Positions 16,626 through 25,050 of a stretch of 64,000 nucleotides of DNA are shown in pieces (position 1 is the first letter of the stretch; each line of letters opens with the position of its first letter). The position numbers and the translations under genes are program-made. Under the pieces are notes generated by a model. The model had not been told where the DNA came from. It did not search any database and worked only from the letters and a program-made list of their open reading frames with translations. The DNA comes from Zoogloea sp016790385 (GTDB taxonomy: Bacteria > Pseudomonadota > Gammaproteobacteria > Burkholderiales > Rhodocyclaceae), in assembly GCF_041916735.1 (NCBI RefSeq), contig NZ_JAYRYY010000001.1; one strand, given 5' to 3'.

Positions 16626-18617
16626 TTAGAAGCGGAGGTTGGCCGTCAAGTAGTATTCCCGGGGAATAAGGTAGGCGTCGCTGGCATTGACCAGGTTGGT
16701 GCCGAATTCCTTGCGGGCGGGGCCAATGAGGTTGCGGCCGTTGAGGGAAAGATCGAGCCGGCTGGTGGCGCGCCAGCCCAGGCGCAGGTCGGCGGTGAGG
16801 TAGTCCGGAATGCTGTAGGCGCTGAGCGCGCTCACGTAGCGGGTATGCAGGTCGAGTTCAAGGTCATGGCGCAGGTCGTGACGGATGATCAGGCTGGCCT
16901 GATGGACGGGGGACTCTCCCGCGGCTCTCAGGGGGTTGATTTCGGTATTGCCCGGCTCGGTGGCCAGGTTTATGTCGAGATGCGAATAACTGGCCTGAAG
17001 GCGCCAGGTGTCGGCCGGACGGAAATCCGCCGACAGCTCGAAGCCGCGGACGGTTCCTCGCAGGGCGTTGCCGGCCAGGGCGTTCCAGGTGAGGTAGGGG
17101 CTCGGCAGGTTCGGTACGAGACGCGGGGCGCCGATCAGGTCAACCGTGACCAGGCGATCGTAGTCATTGAGGAAAACCGTGGCATCAAAGCTCAGGCGGG
17201 GGGTGATCTGCGTGCGGTAGCCCAGCTCGTAGGCCACCAATCTTTCAGCCTGTAGATTGGGGTTGCCGTAGGACGAGACAGACAGGGGAAGCCCCCCGGT
17301 AAGCGCTCGGGGCGAAACATAGGACGTCAGCCGGGCGCTGTCCTCGATGATCGAGGGCGTGCGGACCGCACGGGACACTGAAGCCCACAGGGTGTTGCCC
17401 TTGGCCGGTGTCCAGCGCATCCGCGCGGAGGGTTGCCATTCAATCCCGGTGAACTCGTTGTGTTCGACCTTGACCCCGACGGTCAGCTGAAGTCGTTCAG
17501 CCAGGGCCAGGGTGTCCTCGGCAAAGGCACTGACCAGCTGATCGGTTCTGCTGCTACGGCTTACACCCGCTGGGGGGGTCATCACGGCATCGCTGGCGAT
17601 GTTCCGATAGCCGATCCCGGCGATGAGGTTATGCATGCCGATCGGTGAAAAGTGATGGCGGTAGCCCAGATCAAAGGTGTCCAGCTCGGCACGGGCACCG
17701 TTGTTGAGAACGCGCCAGTGGTCGAGGGTGAAACGATTGACGTAGGCGCGCAACTCGTCGCGTGCTTCGCCGCGGGTCTGCGACCACTGGCCCAGCAGGT
17801 GGGCGCCGGAATAAGCTCTTTCCTGCTGTTTCAACTCGCGGAAGCTCTCTCCCTCCAGCATCAGGGTGCCGCCTCCCACTTCCCAGTCACCGCGGAAGCC
17901 GGCCCGGCCGCCACGCCAGCGGATGTCTTCGCTGTCGTTCGCGGAGGCTTGGGCAAGACGGTCGTATTGATGCACCTTGGCCCATACCCTGGCGTGGCCG
18001 GATTCACCCGCCTTGAAGCCGTTGCGCAGGACCAGTTCGGACTGGAGATCCCCCGCAACGACACTCAGCAAGGTGCCCTGAGTGTCTTCGGCGTGGCGAG
18101 TGATGATATTGATGACGCCATTGACGGCATTGGCACCCCAGGTGGAGCCACCGGGGCCGCGGACGATTTCGACGCGCTCGATATCCTGCATGACAACATT
18201 CAGCTCGTCCCACAGCACGCCGGAAAAGAACGGTGTGTAAACGCTGCGGCCGTCCACCATGACCAGCAGCTTGTTGGCGAACTGGTTGTTGAAACCGCGT
18301 GCGCTGACCGCCCATTCCGTTGCGCTGATGCGTGCCACATTCAGGCCGGGGACGCCGCGCAGCAGTTCCGGAAGCAAGGTGGCCCCGCTGCGCCGAATGT
18401 CTTCGGCGGTCAGAACGTGGATGGCGGCCGCAGTGTCTTCCAGGCGTTCGCTGCGGTGGGTGGCGGTGCTGACCCGCAGATCGGCCAATGCATCGAGACT
18501 CATCTGTTTGAGTGTGCTCAGACTGTCGTCAGCAATGGCTGGAAGTGCGACACTGGCCAAAACAGCGAGAATAACGGGCCGGGAAAGGAAAAGACGCTCG
18601 GAGGAGGGCTTTGACAT
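16626..18617 (-). CDS. TonB-dependent outer-membrane receptor
   Basis: This 663-residue receptor has a signal peptide (FLSRPVILAVLASVALPAIA), a plug domain (TATHRSERLEDTAAAIHVLT, LLPELLRGVPGLNVARIS, IERVEIVRGPGGSTWGANAV) and a 22-strand barrel ending REYYLTANLRF with C-terminal Phe. The ligand is not readable. It is the first gene of an operon with yfiR-like and kinase genes, a combination suggesting that substrate or envelope state is sensed together with uptake. ATG 18617 (MSKPSSE) is preferred to 18641 because the signal peptide follows directly. Confidence 0.9.
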   Translation of the reverse strand: MSKPSSERLFLSRPVILAVLASVALPAIADDSLSTLKQMSLDALADLRVSTATHRSERLEDTAAAIHVLTAEDIRRSGATLLPELLRGVPGLNVARISATEWAVSARGFNNQFANKLLVMVDGRSVYTPFFSGVLWDELNVVMQDIERVEIVRGPGGSTWGANAVNGVINIITRHAEDTQGTLLSVVAGDLQSELVLRNGFKAGESGHARVWAKVHQYDRLAQASANDSEDIRWRGGRAGFRGDWEVGGGTLMLEGESFRELKQQERAYSGAHLLGQWSQTRGEARDELRAYVNRFTLDHWRVLNNGARAELDTFDLGYRHHFSPIGMHNLIAGIGYRNIASDAVMTPPAGVSRSSRTDQLVSAFAEDTLALAERLQLTVGVKVEHNEFTGIEWQPSARMRWTPAKGNTLWASVSRAVRTPSIIEDSARLTSYVSPRALTGGLPLSVSSYGNPNLQAERLVAYELGYRTQITPRLSFDATVFLNDYDRLVTVDLIGAPRLVPNLPSPYLTWNALAGNALRGTVRGFELSADFRPADTWRLQASYSHLDINLATEPGNTEINPLRAAGESPVHQASLIIRHDLRHDLELDLHTRYVSALSAYSIPDYLTADLRLGWRATSRLDLSLNGRNLIGPARKEFGTNLVNASDAYLIPREYYLTANLRF

Positions 18618-18976
18618 GATCGAATCCTGTGGGCAGCACATGCGGCCGGGCCGGATTGTATCGACCTTGTCTATATCCTAAGAAATAGATTTGTCACGGG
18701 TTTGGCGCCTATTTGGAAATGCTGTGACACTATTGCCAGTCGACTCGCATTCGGCCCGCGGCAACGTGGGGAGGGATGCGTGCAAGAATATCGGTGCAGC
18801 CTGCGCACCGAATTGCTGCACGTAGGCTTCACCAGTTCGGTGCGCCCGCACTTATATGGTGCATTGTTGGATCGGCGTGCTGATAAGTTGTTTGTTTATC
18901 AGGGTTCTTGGATTGGCATGTTTCTAGCTAAGCCAAAAGTGGTATCTCCGCTTCACAACATAACAGGCGAGCGCTA
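18618..18976. other. 359-bp divergent intergenic region
   Basis: It separates the TonB-receptor operon from the ATP-grasp gene. A 91-codon ORF (18702-18977) spans part of it but has no recognisable features and no good ribosome site, so it is not called. A small hairpin (cggtgc/gcaccg, about 18794-18812) and an AT-rich patch (18885-18930) are visible. No promoter could be assigned with confidence. Confidence 0.5.
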
Positions 18977-20395
18977 ATGGCCATTACAAAATTCTTCAAT
19001 GAGATGACGGCGGACGATGGGAGTGTCCGTGCGCATTACGCGGGCTACGCTGCGTGGCTGAGTGAGACCCCGGCAGACCGCATCGCGCGTAAGCGGGCAG
19101 AGGCAGATTCCCTGTTCCATCGCTTCGGTATTACTTTTGCGGTTTACGGCGAAGAATCGGGCACCGAGCGTCTGATCCCCTTCGACATCATTCCCCGCAT
19201 CATTCCCGCCCAGGAGTGGAAGGATCTCGAGGCCGGCCTGCGTCAGCGCGTCAAGGCTTTGAACTGCTTCATCCACGACATCTACCACAATCAGGAAATC
19301 CTGAAGGCTGGCCACATCCCGGCCGAGCAGGTTCTCAACAATGCCCAGTACCGGCCGGAGATGCAGGGTGTTAACGTGCCCTGTGACATCTACGCGGCCA
19401 TTGCGGGCGTGGACGTGGTCCGGGCAGGGGAGGGGGAGTTCTACGTTCTGGAAGACAACCTGCGGGTTCCATCGGGCGTCTCTTACATGCTCGAAGACCG
19501 CCGGATGATGATGCGCCTTTTCCCCGAGCTGTTTGCCCGTCACCGGGTGGCCCCGGTCGAGCATTATCCGGACATGCTGCTGCACACGCTGCGCAGTCTG
19601 GCGCCGGTGGGCGTGACCGACCCGACCGTGGTCGTTCTGACCCCGGGTGCCTACAACTCAGCTTATTTTGAGCATGCCTTCCTGGCCCAGCAGATGGGTG
19701 TCGAGCTGGTGGAGGGGCAGGATCTGTTCGTCAGGGACGATCAGGTCTTCATGCGTACCACCCAGGGGCCACGGCGCGTAGACGTGATCTACCGCCGGGT
19801 CGATGACGACTTCCTGGACCCGAAGTATTTCCGCAAGGATTCCATGCTTGGGGTGCCGGGTCTGCTGGATGCGTACAGGGCCGGTCGCGTGACCGTCTCG
19901 AACGCCATCGGTACAGGCGTAGCGGACGACAAATCCATTTACCCCTACGTGCCTGAGATGATCCGCTTCTATCTGGGCGAGCAGCCGATTCTCAATAACG
20001 TGCCCACCTATATGTGCCGCAAGCCTGAAGACCTGGCTTACACATTGGCGCACCTACCCGAGCTGGTGGTCAAGGAGGTCCATGGTGCAGGTGGTTACGG
20101 CATGCTGGTGGGGCCGGCTTCCACGGCCGAGCAGATCGAAACCTTCCGCAAATATCTGGTCGCCAACCCGGAGAAATACATCGCCCAGCCTACGCTGGCA
20201 CTTTCGAATTGTCCGACCTTCGTCGAAAGCGGTATCGCGCCGCGTCACCTCGACCTGCGCCCCTTCGTACTGTCGGGAACCGAAGTACAAATGGTGCCGG
20301 GCGGGCTGACCCGCGTCGCTCTGCGCGAGGGATCGCTGGTGGTGAACTCGTCGCAAGGCGGTGGCACCAAGGACACCTGGGTACTGGAGGCCTGA
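18977..20395 (+). CDS. Circularly permuted ATP-grasp family protein
   Basis: This is a 472-residue cytoplasmic protein of the circularly permuted ATP-grasp type (former DUF404/DUF407), a predicted peptide ligase. Typical blocks are RFGITFAVYGEESGTERLIPFD, YVLEDNLRVPSGVSYMLE, VIYRRVDDDFLDP, VVKEVHGAGGYGMLVGP and the terminal VNSSQGGGTKDTWVLE. It is followed after four bases by an alpha-E protein gene, its usual partner. A family transglutaminase-like protein is normally third in the cluster but lies elsewhere in this window. Confidence 0.92.
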   Translation: MAITKFFNEMTADDGSVRAHYAGYAAWLSETPADRIARKRAEADSLFHRFGITFAVYGEESGTERLIPFDIIPRIIPAQEWKDLEAGLRQRVKALNCFIHDIYHNQEILKAGHIPAEQVLNNAQYRPEMQGVNVPCDIYAAIAGVDVVRAGEGEFYVLEDNLRVPSGVSYMLEDRRMMMRLFPELFARHRVAPVEHYPDMLLHTLRSLAPVGVTDPTVVVLTPGAYNSAYFEHAFLAQQMGVELVEGQDLFVRDDQVFMRTTQGPRRVDVIYRRVDDDFLDPKYFRKDSMLGVPGLLDAYRAGRVTVSNAIGTGVADDKSIYPYVPEMIRFYLGEQPILNNVPTYMCRKPEDLAYTLAHLPELVVKEVHGAGGYGMLVGPASTAEQIETFRKYLVANPEKYIAQPTLALSNCPTFVESGIAPRHLDLRPFVLSGTEVQMVPGGLTRVALREGSLVVNSSQGGGTKDTWVLEA

Positions 20396-20399
20396 AAAC

Positions 20400-21350
20400 A
20401 TGCTGAGCCGCACCGCTGATCACCTTTTCTGGATGGCCCGCTACATGGAGCGGGCCGAAAACACCGCACGTATTCTTGATGTCACCTATCGGCTTTCCCT
20501 CCTGCCGCAAAACGGCGAGGAGGTGGCCGCAATGTGGTCCGGCATGCTCAAGATCATGGAGCTGCAGGATGCCTACCTCGCCAAGTACCCCGCTTTCTCG
20601 ACGGAATCCGTGCTCGAATTCATGATCTTCGACAGGGACAACCCGGGCAGCATCTACCGCTGCTTGCGGGCGACACGTGAGAATGCCCACGCAGTGCGCG
20701 GCACGTTGACATCCGAGCTATGGGAAACCTCCAACGAGACCTGGCTGAAGATGCGCGATTTCACCGTCGCCAAGCTCCTTGAGTCGGGGACGGGTGCTTT
20801 CTTCGAATGGGTCAAGTACCGTTCGCATCTATCCCGGGGGGTGACCATCGGCACCATGCTTCAGGATGAGGCGCTACGCTTCATCCGTCTGGGAACCTTC
20901 CTGGAACGGGCCGACAACACGGCACGCATCCTTGAGGTCAAATACCTCAACCTTTTGCCGGGCTCCGACGAAGAGTCAGCCCACGCTGCCGATTATTACC
21001 AGTGGAGCGCCTTGCTGCAGTCCGTCTCCGCCTTCGAGGTGTATCGCAAGGTCTACCGGGACCAGATCACGCCCGTGCGCGTTGCGGAATTGCTCGTTCT
21101 GCGAGCCGACATGCCGCGATCCCTGGCTCGCAGCATGAAAGAGGTCTACTCCAATCTGACCCGTGTCTCCAATGCCCGATCCGCGGAAACCGAGCGTTTG
21201 GCGGGAGAGCTCGAGTCGCACCTGCGTTTCGGGCGCATCGAGCGGATCTTCGAAGGCGGTTTCCGCAAGTACCTCGAGGACTTCCGGGATCGCATCTTCG
21301 ATTTGGGCTGCAGGATCTCCGACGACTTCCTGATCCCTGCTTCCAGTTAG
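20400..21350 (+). CDS. Alpha-E domain-containing protein
   Basis: This is a 316-residue all-helical protein of the alpha-E (DUF403) family. The opening MLSRTADHLFWMARYMERAE recurs in the middle as FIRLGTFLERADNTARILE, the internal repeat of the family, whose conserved acidic residues are predicted to support peptide modification. It is translated with the ATP-grasp gene (start 4 bases after its stop) and probably works with it on an unknown amide-bond reaction. The tRNA-Pro gene follows. Confidence 0.92.
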   Translation: MLSRTADHLFWMARYMERAENTARILDVTYRLSLLPQNGEEVAAMWSGMLKIMELQDAYLAKYPAFSTESVLEFMIFDRDNPGSIYRCLRATRENAHAVRGTLTSELWETSNETWLKMRDFTVAKLLESGTGAFFEWVKYRSHLSRGVTIGTMLQDEALRFIRLGTFLERADNTARILEVKYLNLLPGSDEESAHAADYYQWSALLQSVSAFEVYRKVYRDQITPVRVAELLVLRADMPRSLARSMKEVYSNLTRVSNARSAETERLAGELESHLRFGRIERIFEGGFRKYLEDFRDRIFDLGCRISDDFLIPASS

Positions 21351-21366
21351 AAACGCAAAATAGGCC

Positions 21367-21395
21367 TTGGCAATCACGAAATCAATGTCTATAAT
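21367..21395 (+). promoter_or_regulatory. Sigma-70 promoter of tRNA-Pro
   Basis: TTGGCA (21367-21372), a 17-base spacer and a perfect TATAAT (21390-21395) stand 11 bases before the mature tRNA start, the expected distance for a stable-RNA promoter. Confidence 0.8.
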
Positions 21396-21405
21396 GCGCA
21401 GCTTG

Positions 21406-21483
<78 letters not shown>

Positions 21484-21490
21484 AAGAAAC

Positions 21491-21530
21491 AAAGCAAAAG
21501 GCCAGCTCTTCGGAGCTGGCCTTTTGCTTT
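21491..21530 (+). terminator. Terminator of tRNA-Pro
   Basis: A perfect 18-bp stem (21491-21508 with 21513-21530) encloses a TTCG tetraloop, with a T-rich 3' arm. The extreme symmetry means it could also stop transcription arriving on the minus strand. Confidence 0.85.
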
Positions 21531-21915
21531 GTAATTGCCGATCGGCAAATACAAAGCAAAGAAACCCGCTTCCGCCAGAGAAGGGGGTTTTGTGAATCTA
21601 TTCGTCCTTCTGGGATTTGTGTCGTCGCGGGCGTAGCATCGCGTCAGGTGGGTGCCGTTAACCGTCCGCATTGCTGCCGGGTTTGTGGGCGCCTGCCGGG
21701 TTGCCGATCCGATCGTTTCCCCGATTCCATCCGCGCGTTATCACGAGCGGCCGAATTTTTCCGACGATTTTTGGCGCGCACTGCGTATTTTTTCTCAGTT
21801 TGCGCCGAGACTAAGGCGCAAGCTGTTTGCAGGAAACCAGTGTGGTGAGCGGCCGGTTTCCCCGTCTAGCGGGGCATTGGACAACCGACGGCCTGCCTGC
21901 ATATCTGAAAGGACG

Positions 21916-22047
21916 ATGATGAGCACGTTTTCATGGTGGTTGGAATATTGGGCAGGCGTCGTCGACACCTGTACTGCGCATCTGTTTATCTGGAGACCAA
22001 CCAGTGACGGCAATGGCTCGGGAGATGAGGTTCGCAAACTGAGCTGA
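21916..22047 (+). CDS. Possible small protein, 43 residues
   Basis: The ORF begins MMSTFSWWLEYWAGVVDTCT, with aaagga 3 to 8 bases before the ATG pair, and ends 26 bases before a Rho-independent terminator. The N-terminal half is aromatic and amphipathic (four Trp in 43 residues), the C-terminal half polar. I do not recognise a family. The combination of ribosome site, ORF and terminator makes a genuine small gene plausible but unproven. Confidence 0.4.
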   Translation: MMSTFSWWLEYWAGVVDTCTAHLFIWRPTSDGNGSGDEVRKLS

Positions 22048-22073
22048 AGGGCGTCTTGATGATTTCCCGGGCG

Positions 22074-22104
22074 GGCCACTCTGCGGAGTGGCCTTCTCTT
22101 TTTT
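22074..22104 (+). terminator. Rho-independent terminator after the 43-codon ORF
   Basis: An 8-bp stem ggccactc/gagtggcc with loop TGCG is followed by a pyrimidine run ending in six T. It acts on the plus strand and implies transcription of the region upstream of it. Confidence 0.8.
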
Positions 22105-22182
22105 GGGATCAAGCGATGAACGCCAGCTTGGGAATAGAATCTGAGGTGTTGCCGAGCGGCGTCGATGCACGATCGAGAGCAC

Positions 22183-22215
22183 AAAAGAAAAACCCCCGGC
22201 GGGGGGGCCGGGGGT
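22183..22215 (-). terminator. Minus-strand Rho-independent terminator upstream of hemB
   Basis: The 9-bp stem acccccggc/gccgggggt (22192-22200 with 22207-22215) is followed in the minus direction by a U-rich run (plus-strand aaaagaaaa, 22183-22191). There is no annotated minus-strand gene for it to serve, so it points to a short antisense or divergent transcript starting near hemB. Confidence 0.7.
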
Positions 22216-22245
22216 CAAAAGCGCCTTGCTTGCTCAAGGCCCCGC

Positions 22246-22347
22246 TCAGGGAGGTATAGCGGGAGACGGTTCAGCACCATCTGCTGCTTTGTGCATATAT
22301 GCGTTAAGAAAGTTCCTGCCCGAATTCGTTTCCAGATGTAAGTACAT
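22246..22347 (-). CDS. Possible minus-strand small ORF, 33 residues
   Basis: It encodes MYLHLETNSGRNFLNAYMHK and 13 further residues, and stops 30 bp before the minus-strand terminator. No strong ribosome site precedes the ATG and no family is recognised. It is listed because the terminator otherwise has no gene; a non-coding RNA is the alternative. Confidence 0.25.
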   Translation of the reverse strand: MYLHLETNSGRNFLNAYMHKAADGAEPSPAIPP

Positions 22348-22356
22348 GAGAGCCCT

Positions 22357-23361
22357 ATGAGTCCAGTCCAGTCAGCCTTTCCTTCCAGCCGCATGCGCCG
22401 TATGCGGCGTGATGACTTTTCCCGCCGCTTGATGCGTGAGCATCGTCTGTCGGCGGACGATTTGATCTACCCGGTGTTCGTGCTTGAGGGCGAGCAGATC
22501 ATCCAGCCCGTGCCGTCCATGCCCGGGGTGAGCCGCATGTCCCTGGATCGCCTGCTGCATGTTGCCGAGGAGGCCGTGTCGCTTGGTATCCCGGCCCTGG
22601 CCCTGTTTCCCGTGGTCGACGGCAGCAAGAAGTCACTCGGTGCTGAGGAGGCCTTCAATCCTGAAGGGCTTGTGCCGCGGGTAGTTCAGGCCCTCAAGGC
22701 GCGTTTTCCGGAGCTGGGTGTCATTACCGATGTGGCGCTTGATCCGTACACCAGCCATGGGCAGGACGGGTTGATCGACGACACGGGCTATGTGCTCAAT
22801 GATGAAACCCTGGAGGTTCTGGCAAAACAGGCACTTTCCCATGCTCAAGCCGGTGCAGACGTGGTGGCTCCGTCTGACATGATGGACGGCCGGGTGGCAC
22901 GTATTCGTGCCGAGCTGGACCGGGCGCGACAGATTCATACCCGTATCCTGGCCTATTCGGCCAAGTACGCATCGAGTTTTTACGGGCCCTTCCGGGATGC
23001 GGTGGGTTCAGCGGGCAACCTGGGTAAAGGCAACAAGTACACCTATCAAATGGACCCGGCCAATTCCAACGAAGCCATTCGTGAGGTGGCGCTGGACATT
23101 TCGGAAGGGGCTGACATGTTCATGGTCAAGCCGGGCATGCCCTACCTCGATATCGTCCGTCGGGTGAAAGCCGAGCTCCAGGTGCCCACCTACGTCTATC
23201 AGGTGAGCGGAGAGTACGCGATGCTCAAGGCGGCTTCGGCCAATGGCTGGCTCAATGAGCAGGCCTGTGTTCTTGAGTCGCTGGTCGCGTTCAAGCGGGC
23301 GGGCGCCGATGGCATTCTGACCTATTACGCCTTGGACGCAGCCCGCTGGCTGAAGGATTGA
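22357..23361 (+). CDS. hemB: Delta-aminolevulinic acid dehydratase (porphobilinogen synthase)
   Basis: This enzyme condenses two 5-aminolevulinate molecules to porphobilinogen in haem synthesis. It is a 334-residue cytoplasmic enzyme. The two active-site lysines are in ILAYSAKYASSFYGPFRD and MFMVKPGMPYLD (the Schiff-base lysine). The metal region reads DVALDPYTSHGQDG without the zinc-binding cysteines, so this is a magnesium-type enzyme. A four-codon ORF (ATG 22346) has its stop overlapping the hemB ATG, which could couple translation. The gene is monocistronic and is followed by a long inverted repeat. Confidence 0.96.
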   Translation: MSPVQSAFPSSRMRRMRRDDFSRRLMREHRLSADDLIYPVFVLEGEQIIQPVPSMPGVSRMSLDRLLHVAEEAVSLGIPALALFPVVDGSKKSLGAEEAFNPEGLVPRVVQALKARFPELGVITDVALDPYTSHGQDGLIDDTGYVLNDETLEVLAKQALSHAQAGADVVAPSDMMDGRVARIRAELDRARQIHTRILAYSAKYASSFYGPFRDAVGSAGNLGKGNKYTYQMDPANSNEAIREVALDISEGADMFMVKPGMPYLDIVRRVKAELQVPTYVYQVSGEYAMLKAASANGWLNEQACVLESLVAFKRAGADGILTYYALDAARWLKD

Positions 23362-23366
23362 ATCCG

Positions 23367-23412
23367 CGCACCCTGATGCCGGTAAGGCTCAGCCTTCCGG
23401 CATCAGGGTGCG
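23367..23412. repeat. Long inverted repeat at the convergent hemB/nlpC ends
   Basis: A perfect 16-bp inverted repeat (23367-23382 with 23397-23412) encloses aaggct-c-agcctt, which adds six more pairs. The right arm lies inside the last codons of the minus-strand NlpC/P60 gene. There is no T tract, so it may act as a two-way transcription barrier or mRNA 3'-end stabiliser. Confidence 0.7.
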
Positions 23413-23934
23413 GGCGCCTTCGAAGCGTTCGGAGAAGTAGCGACTGTCGAGCCTGTCTACCCGGACCTTACCCCTGCTGCTGGGGGCGTGAATGAACTTT
23501 CCTTCACCCATGTAGATGCCCATGTGGGAATAGGCGCGGCCGAGGGTATTGAAGAACACCAAGTCACCGGGCCGGAGAGCCTGACTGGCGATGGGGCGGG
23601 TGCGTTCGGCGATGCCTGCCGCGTTGTAGGGGAGCTTGCGCCCGCTCACCTGCTCGACGATGAAACTCACCATGCCACTACAGTCAAGGCCGGCTTCAGG
23701 GTTTTTGCCGCCAAAGCGGTAGCCCGTATCAAGCAGACCCAGGGCGTAGAGCACCACTTCCTGGGCATGGTCCTGGCTTGGCAGGGCGATCCAGCCGCCG
23801 CTCGGCGGTGTTACGCGAACAGGGGCGGGCGGACTGCCCGAACGGATGGGAGCCTGGCCGCAGCCGGCAAGGGCTGCCACCAGCGCCATGGCGGCCCAGC
23901 ACTCAGGCCGTAAGCCGAAGCGTGACCGGGCCAT
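23389..23934 (-). CDS. NlpC/P60 family cell-wall hydrolase, lipoprotein
   Basis: This is a 181-residue predicted peptidoglycan endopeptidase. The N-terminus has a lipobox, VAALAGC, with the lipidated Cys at about residue 25, so it is membrane-anchored. The catalytic Cys is in GLDCSGMVSF and the His in YSHMGIYMG. The start at 23934 gives a proper charged signal sequence and overlaps dtd by 32 bases; a later ATG (23889) would leave a signal too short. It is the last gene of the SIMPL-dtd-nlpC operon. Confidence 0.9.
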   Translation of the reverse strand: MARSRFGLRPECWAAMALVAALAGCGQAPIRSGSPPAPVRVTPPSGGWIALPSQDHAQEVVLYALGLLDTGYRFGGKNPEAGLDCSGMVSFIVEQVSGRKLPYNAAGIAERTRPIASQALRPGDLVFFNTLGRAYSHMGIYMGEGKFIHAPSSRGKVRVDRLDSRYFSERFEGARTLMPEG

Positions 23935-24340
23935 GATTCACCAGCGAGATCGTCATCTCGGCGCCAAACTCCCCCGTGGCCACCGTGTGGTGGCGCTCGC
24001 GGGCGAGGGCGACAAGTTCGTTGAATAGGCGTTCAGCGTCGGCGGGGGCCGCCGCAGGGGTAAAGCTTGGACGAGTTCCCTTGGCCATGTCGGCTGCCAG
24101 GGTGAATTGGGACACGAGCAGCAGGCCGCCGCCCGTATCGACCAGGGATCGGTTCATCTTCCCCTCGTCGTCGGAAAACACCCGGTAGCCCATGAGGCGC
24201 TCGAGCATGCGGCTGGCGTTGGTCGACTGGTCGTTCTTCTCCACCGCCACAAGGGCCAGCAGGCCGGGACCGATTTCGCCCACGGTGTTGCCGGCAACGG
24301 TGACGCGGGCTTCAAGTACGCGCTGGATCAGGGCGATCAT
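23903..24340 (-). CDS. dtd: D-aminoacyl-tRNA deacylase
   Basis: This 145-residue homodimeric enzyme hydrolyses D-amino acids (and glycine mischarged on tRNA-Ala) from tRNA. The two active-site motifs are LVSQFTLAAD and, near the C-terminus, NHGPVTLRL, where the cross-subunit Gly-Pro motif ensures D-chirality selection. The start overlaps the SIMPL gene stop by ATGA. Confidence 0.95.
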   Translation of the reverse strand: MIALIQRVLEARVTVAGNTVGEIGPGLLALVAVEKNDQSTNASRMLERLMGYRVFSDDEGKMNRSLVDTGGGLLLVSQFTLAADMAKGTRPSFTPAAAPADAERLFNELVALARERHHTVATGEFGAEMTISLVNHGPVTLRLTA

Positions 24341-25050
24341 TCGATCAGCTCGATCTGACCGCTGATGTTGACGGTTACCTGACTGTCGCCCGCCTCAATC
24401 GGGGCGGGGGGCGGGGCTGCTTCAGCCATCATCGCCGCGGCGCGGACATAAGGCATTGCCTGCTTGGGCTGCATGCCGCCCGTACTGACGTTCAAGTGCT
24501 TGATCTTCCACTTTTTCTTGAGGCTGCTTGCGACCAGTCGGGCGCGCCCTTCGAAAGTGCTGATCGCGTCGGCAATGGCTTCGTCCTCGATCTTTTTCCA
24601 GGTTTCAGGCGAGGGGGCTGCGCTCAGCCCGGCCACTGCCATGCTCTGCTGAAGCTTGCCGAGCAGTTCCGAAAGGGCGGCGGCGTCATTGCTCTCCAGG
24701 GCCAGACTCGAGCGCATGCGCCACGCCTCGATGCTGCGGCCGGTCTTGCCATAGACCGGGTAGGTGGAATTGCCCGCCGAGCGGACCTTCACGGCTGAGT
24801 GGGCGCGGGCGGTCTGGATGGCCTGGGTTACGATCGCATTGACCTTACGGGCCACTTCGCCAGGGCTGGCATCGGTCGACTCGGCATACACTTGCGCCCG
24901 GAACTGGTCGTTGGGCGCGCTACGACTGCTTTCCACCGAGATGTCGGCAGTCGGCAGGGTGGGGGCGGCCGGCGCGTCGGCCGCACTGGCTGGGTTCGCG
25001 GAGATGGCGAAGGCGAGCAACGCCAGGGGACGGATAATCGCAGGAATCAT
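24337..25050 (-). CDS. SIMPL domain (DUF541) periplasmic protein
   Basis: This is a 237-residue exported protein with signal peptide IRPLALLAFAISANPASA. The SIMPL fold is recognised by EVARKVNAIVTQAIQTA, the central RSIEAWRMRSSLALES, and the ending VTVNISGQIELIE. Family members are linked to oxidative stress or outer-membrane quality, with no known activity. ATG 25050 has gagg at a good distance; a start at 25143 is unsupported. It is the first gene of a minus-strand operon, overlapping dtd by four bases. Confidence 0.85.
   Translation of the reverse strand: MIPAIIRPLALLAFAISANPASAADAPAAPTLPTADISVESSRSAPNDQFRAQVYAESTDASPGEVARKVNAIVTQAIQTARAHSAVKVRSAGNSTYPVYGKTGRSIEAWRMRSSLALESNDAAALSELLGKLQQSMAVAGLSAAPSPETWKKIEDEAIADAISTFEGRARLVASSLKKKWKIKHLNVSTGGMQPKQAMPYVRAAAMMAEAAPPPAPIEAGDSQVTVNISGQIELIE

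Larger units (their letters stand above)
21531..22356. other. 826-bp intergenic region between tRNA-Pro and hemB
   Basis: No full-size gene is supported. Longer ORFs here lack family features. What can be seen is a 43-codon ORF with a good ribosome site (21916-22047), a plus-strand terminator (22074-22104), a minus-strand terminator (22183-22215) and a 33-codon minus-strand ORF (22246-22347) that ends 30 bp before it. The stretch may therefore encode small proteins or small RNAs. Confidence 0.6.

Noticed and set aside
18702..18977. 91-codon ORF in the gap before the ATP-grasp gene
   Set aside because: No ribosome site, no recognisable domain and a base composition typical of the intergenic stretch.
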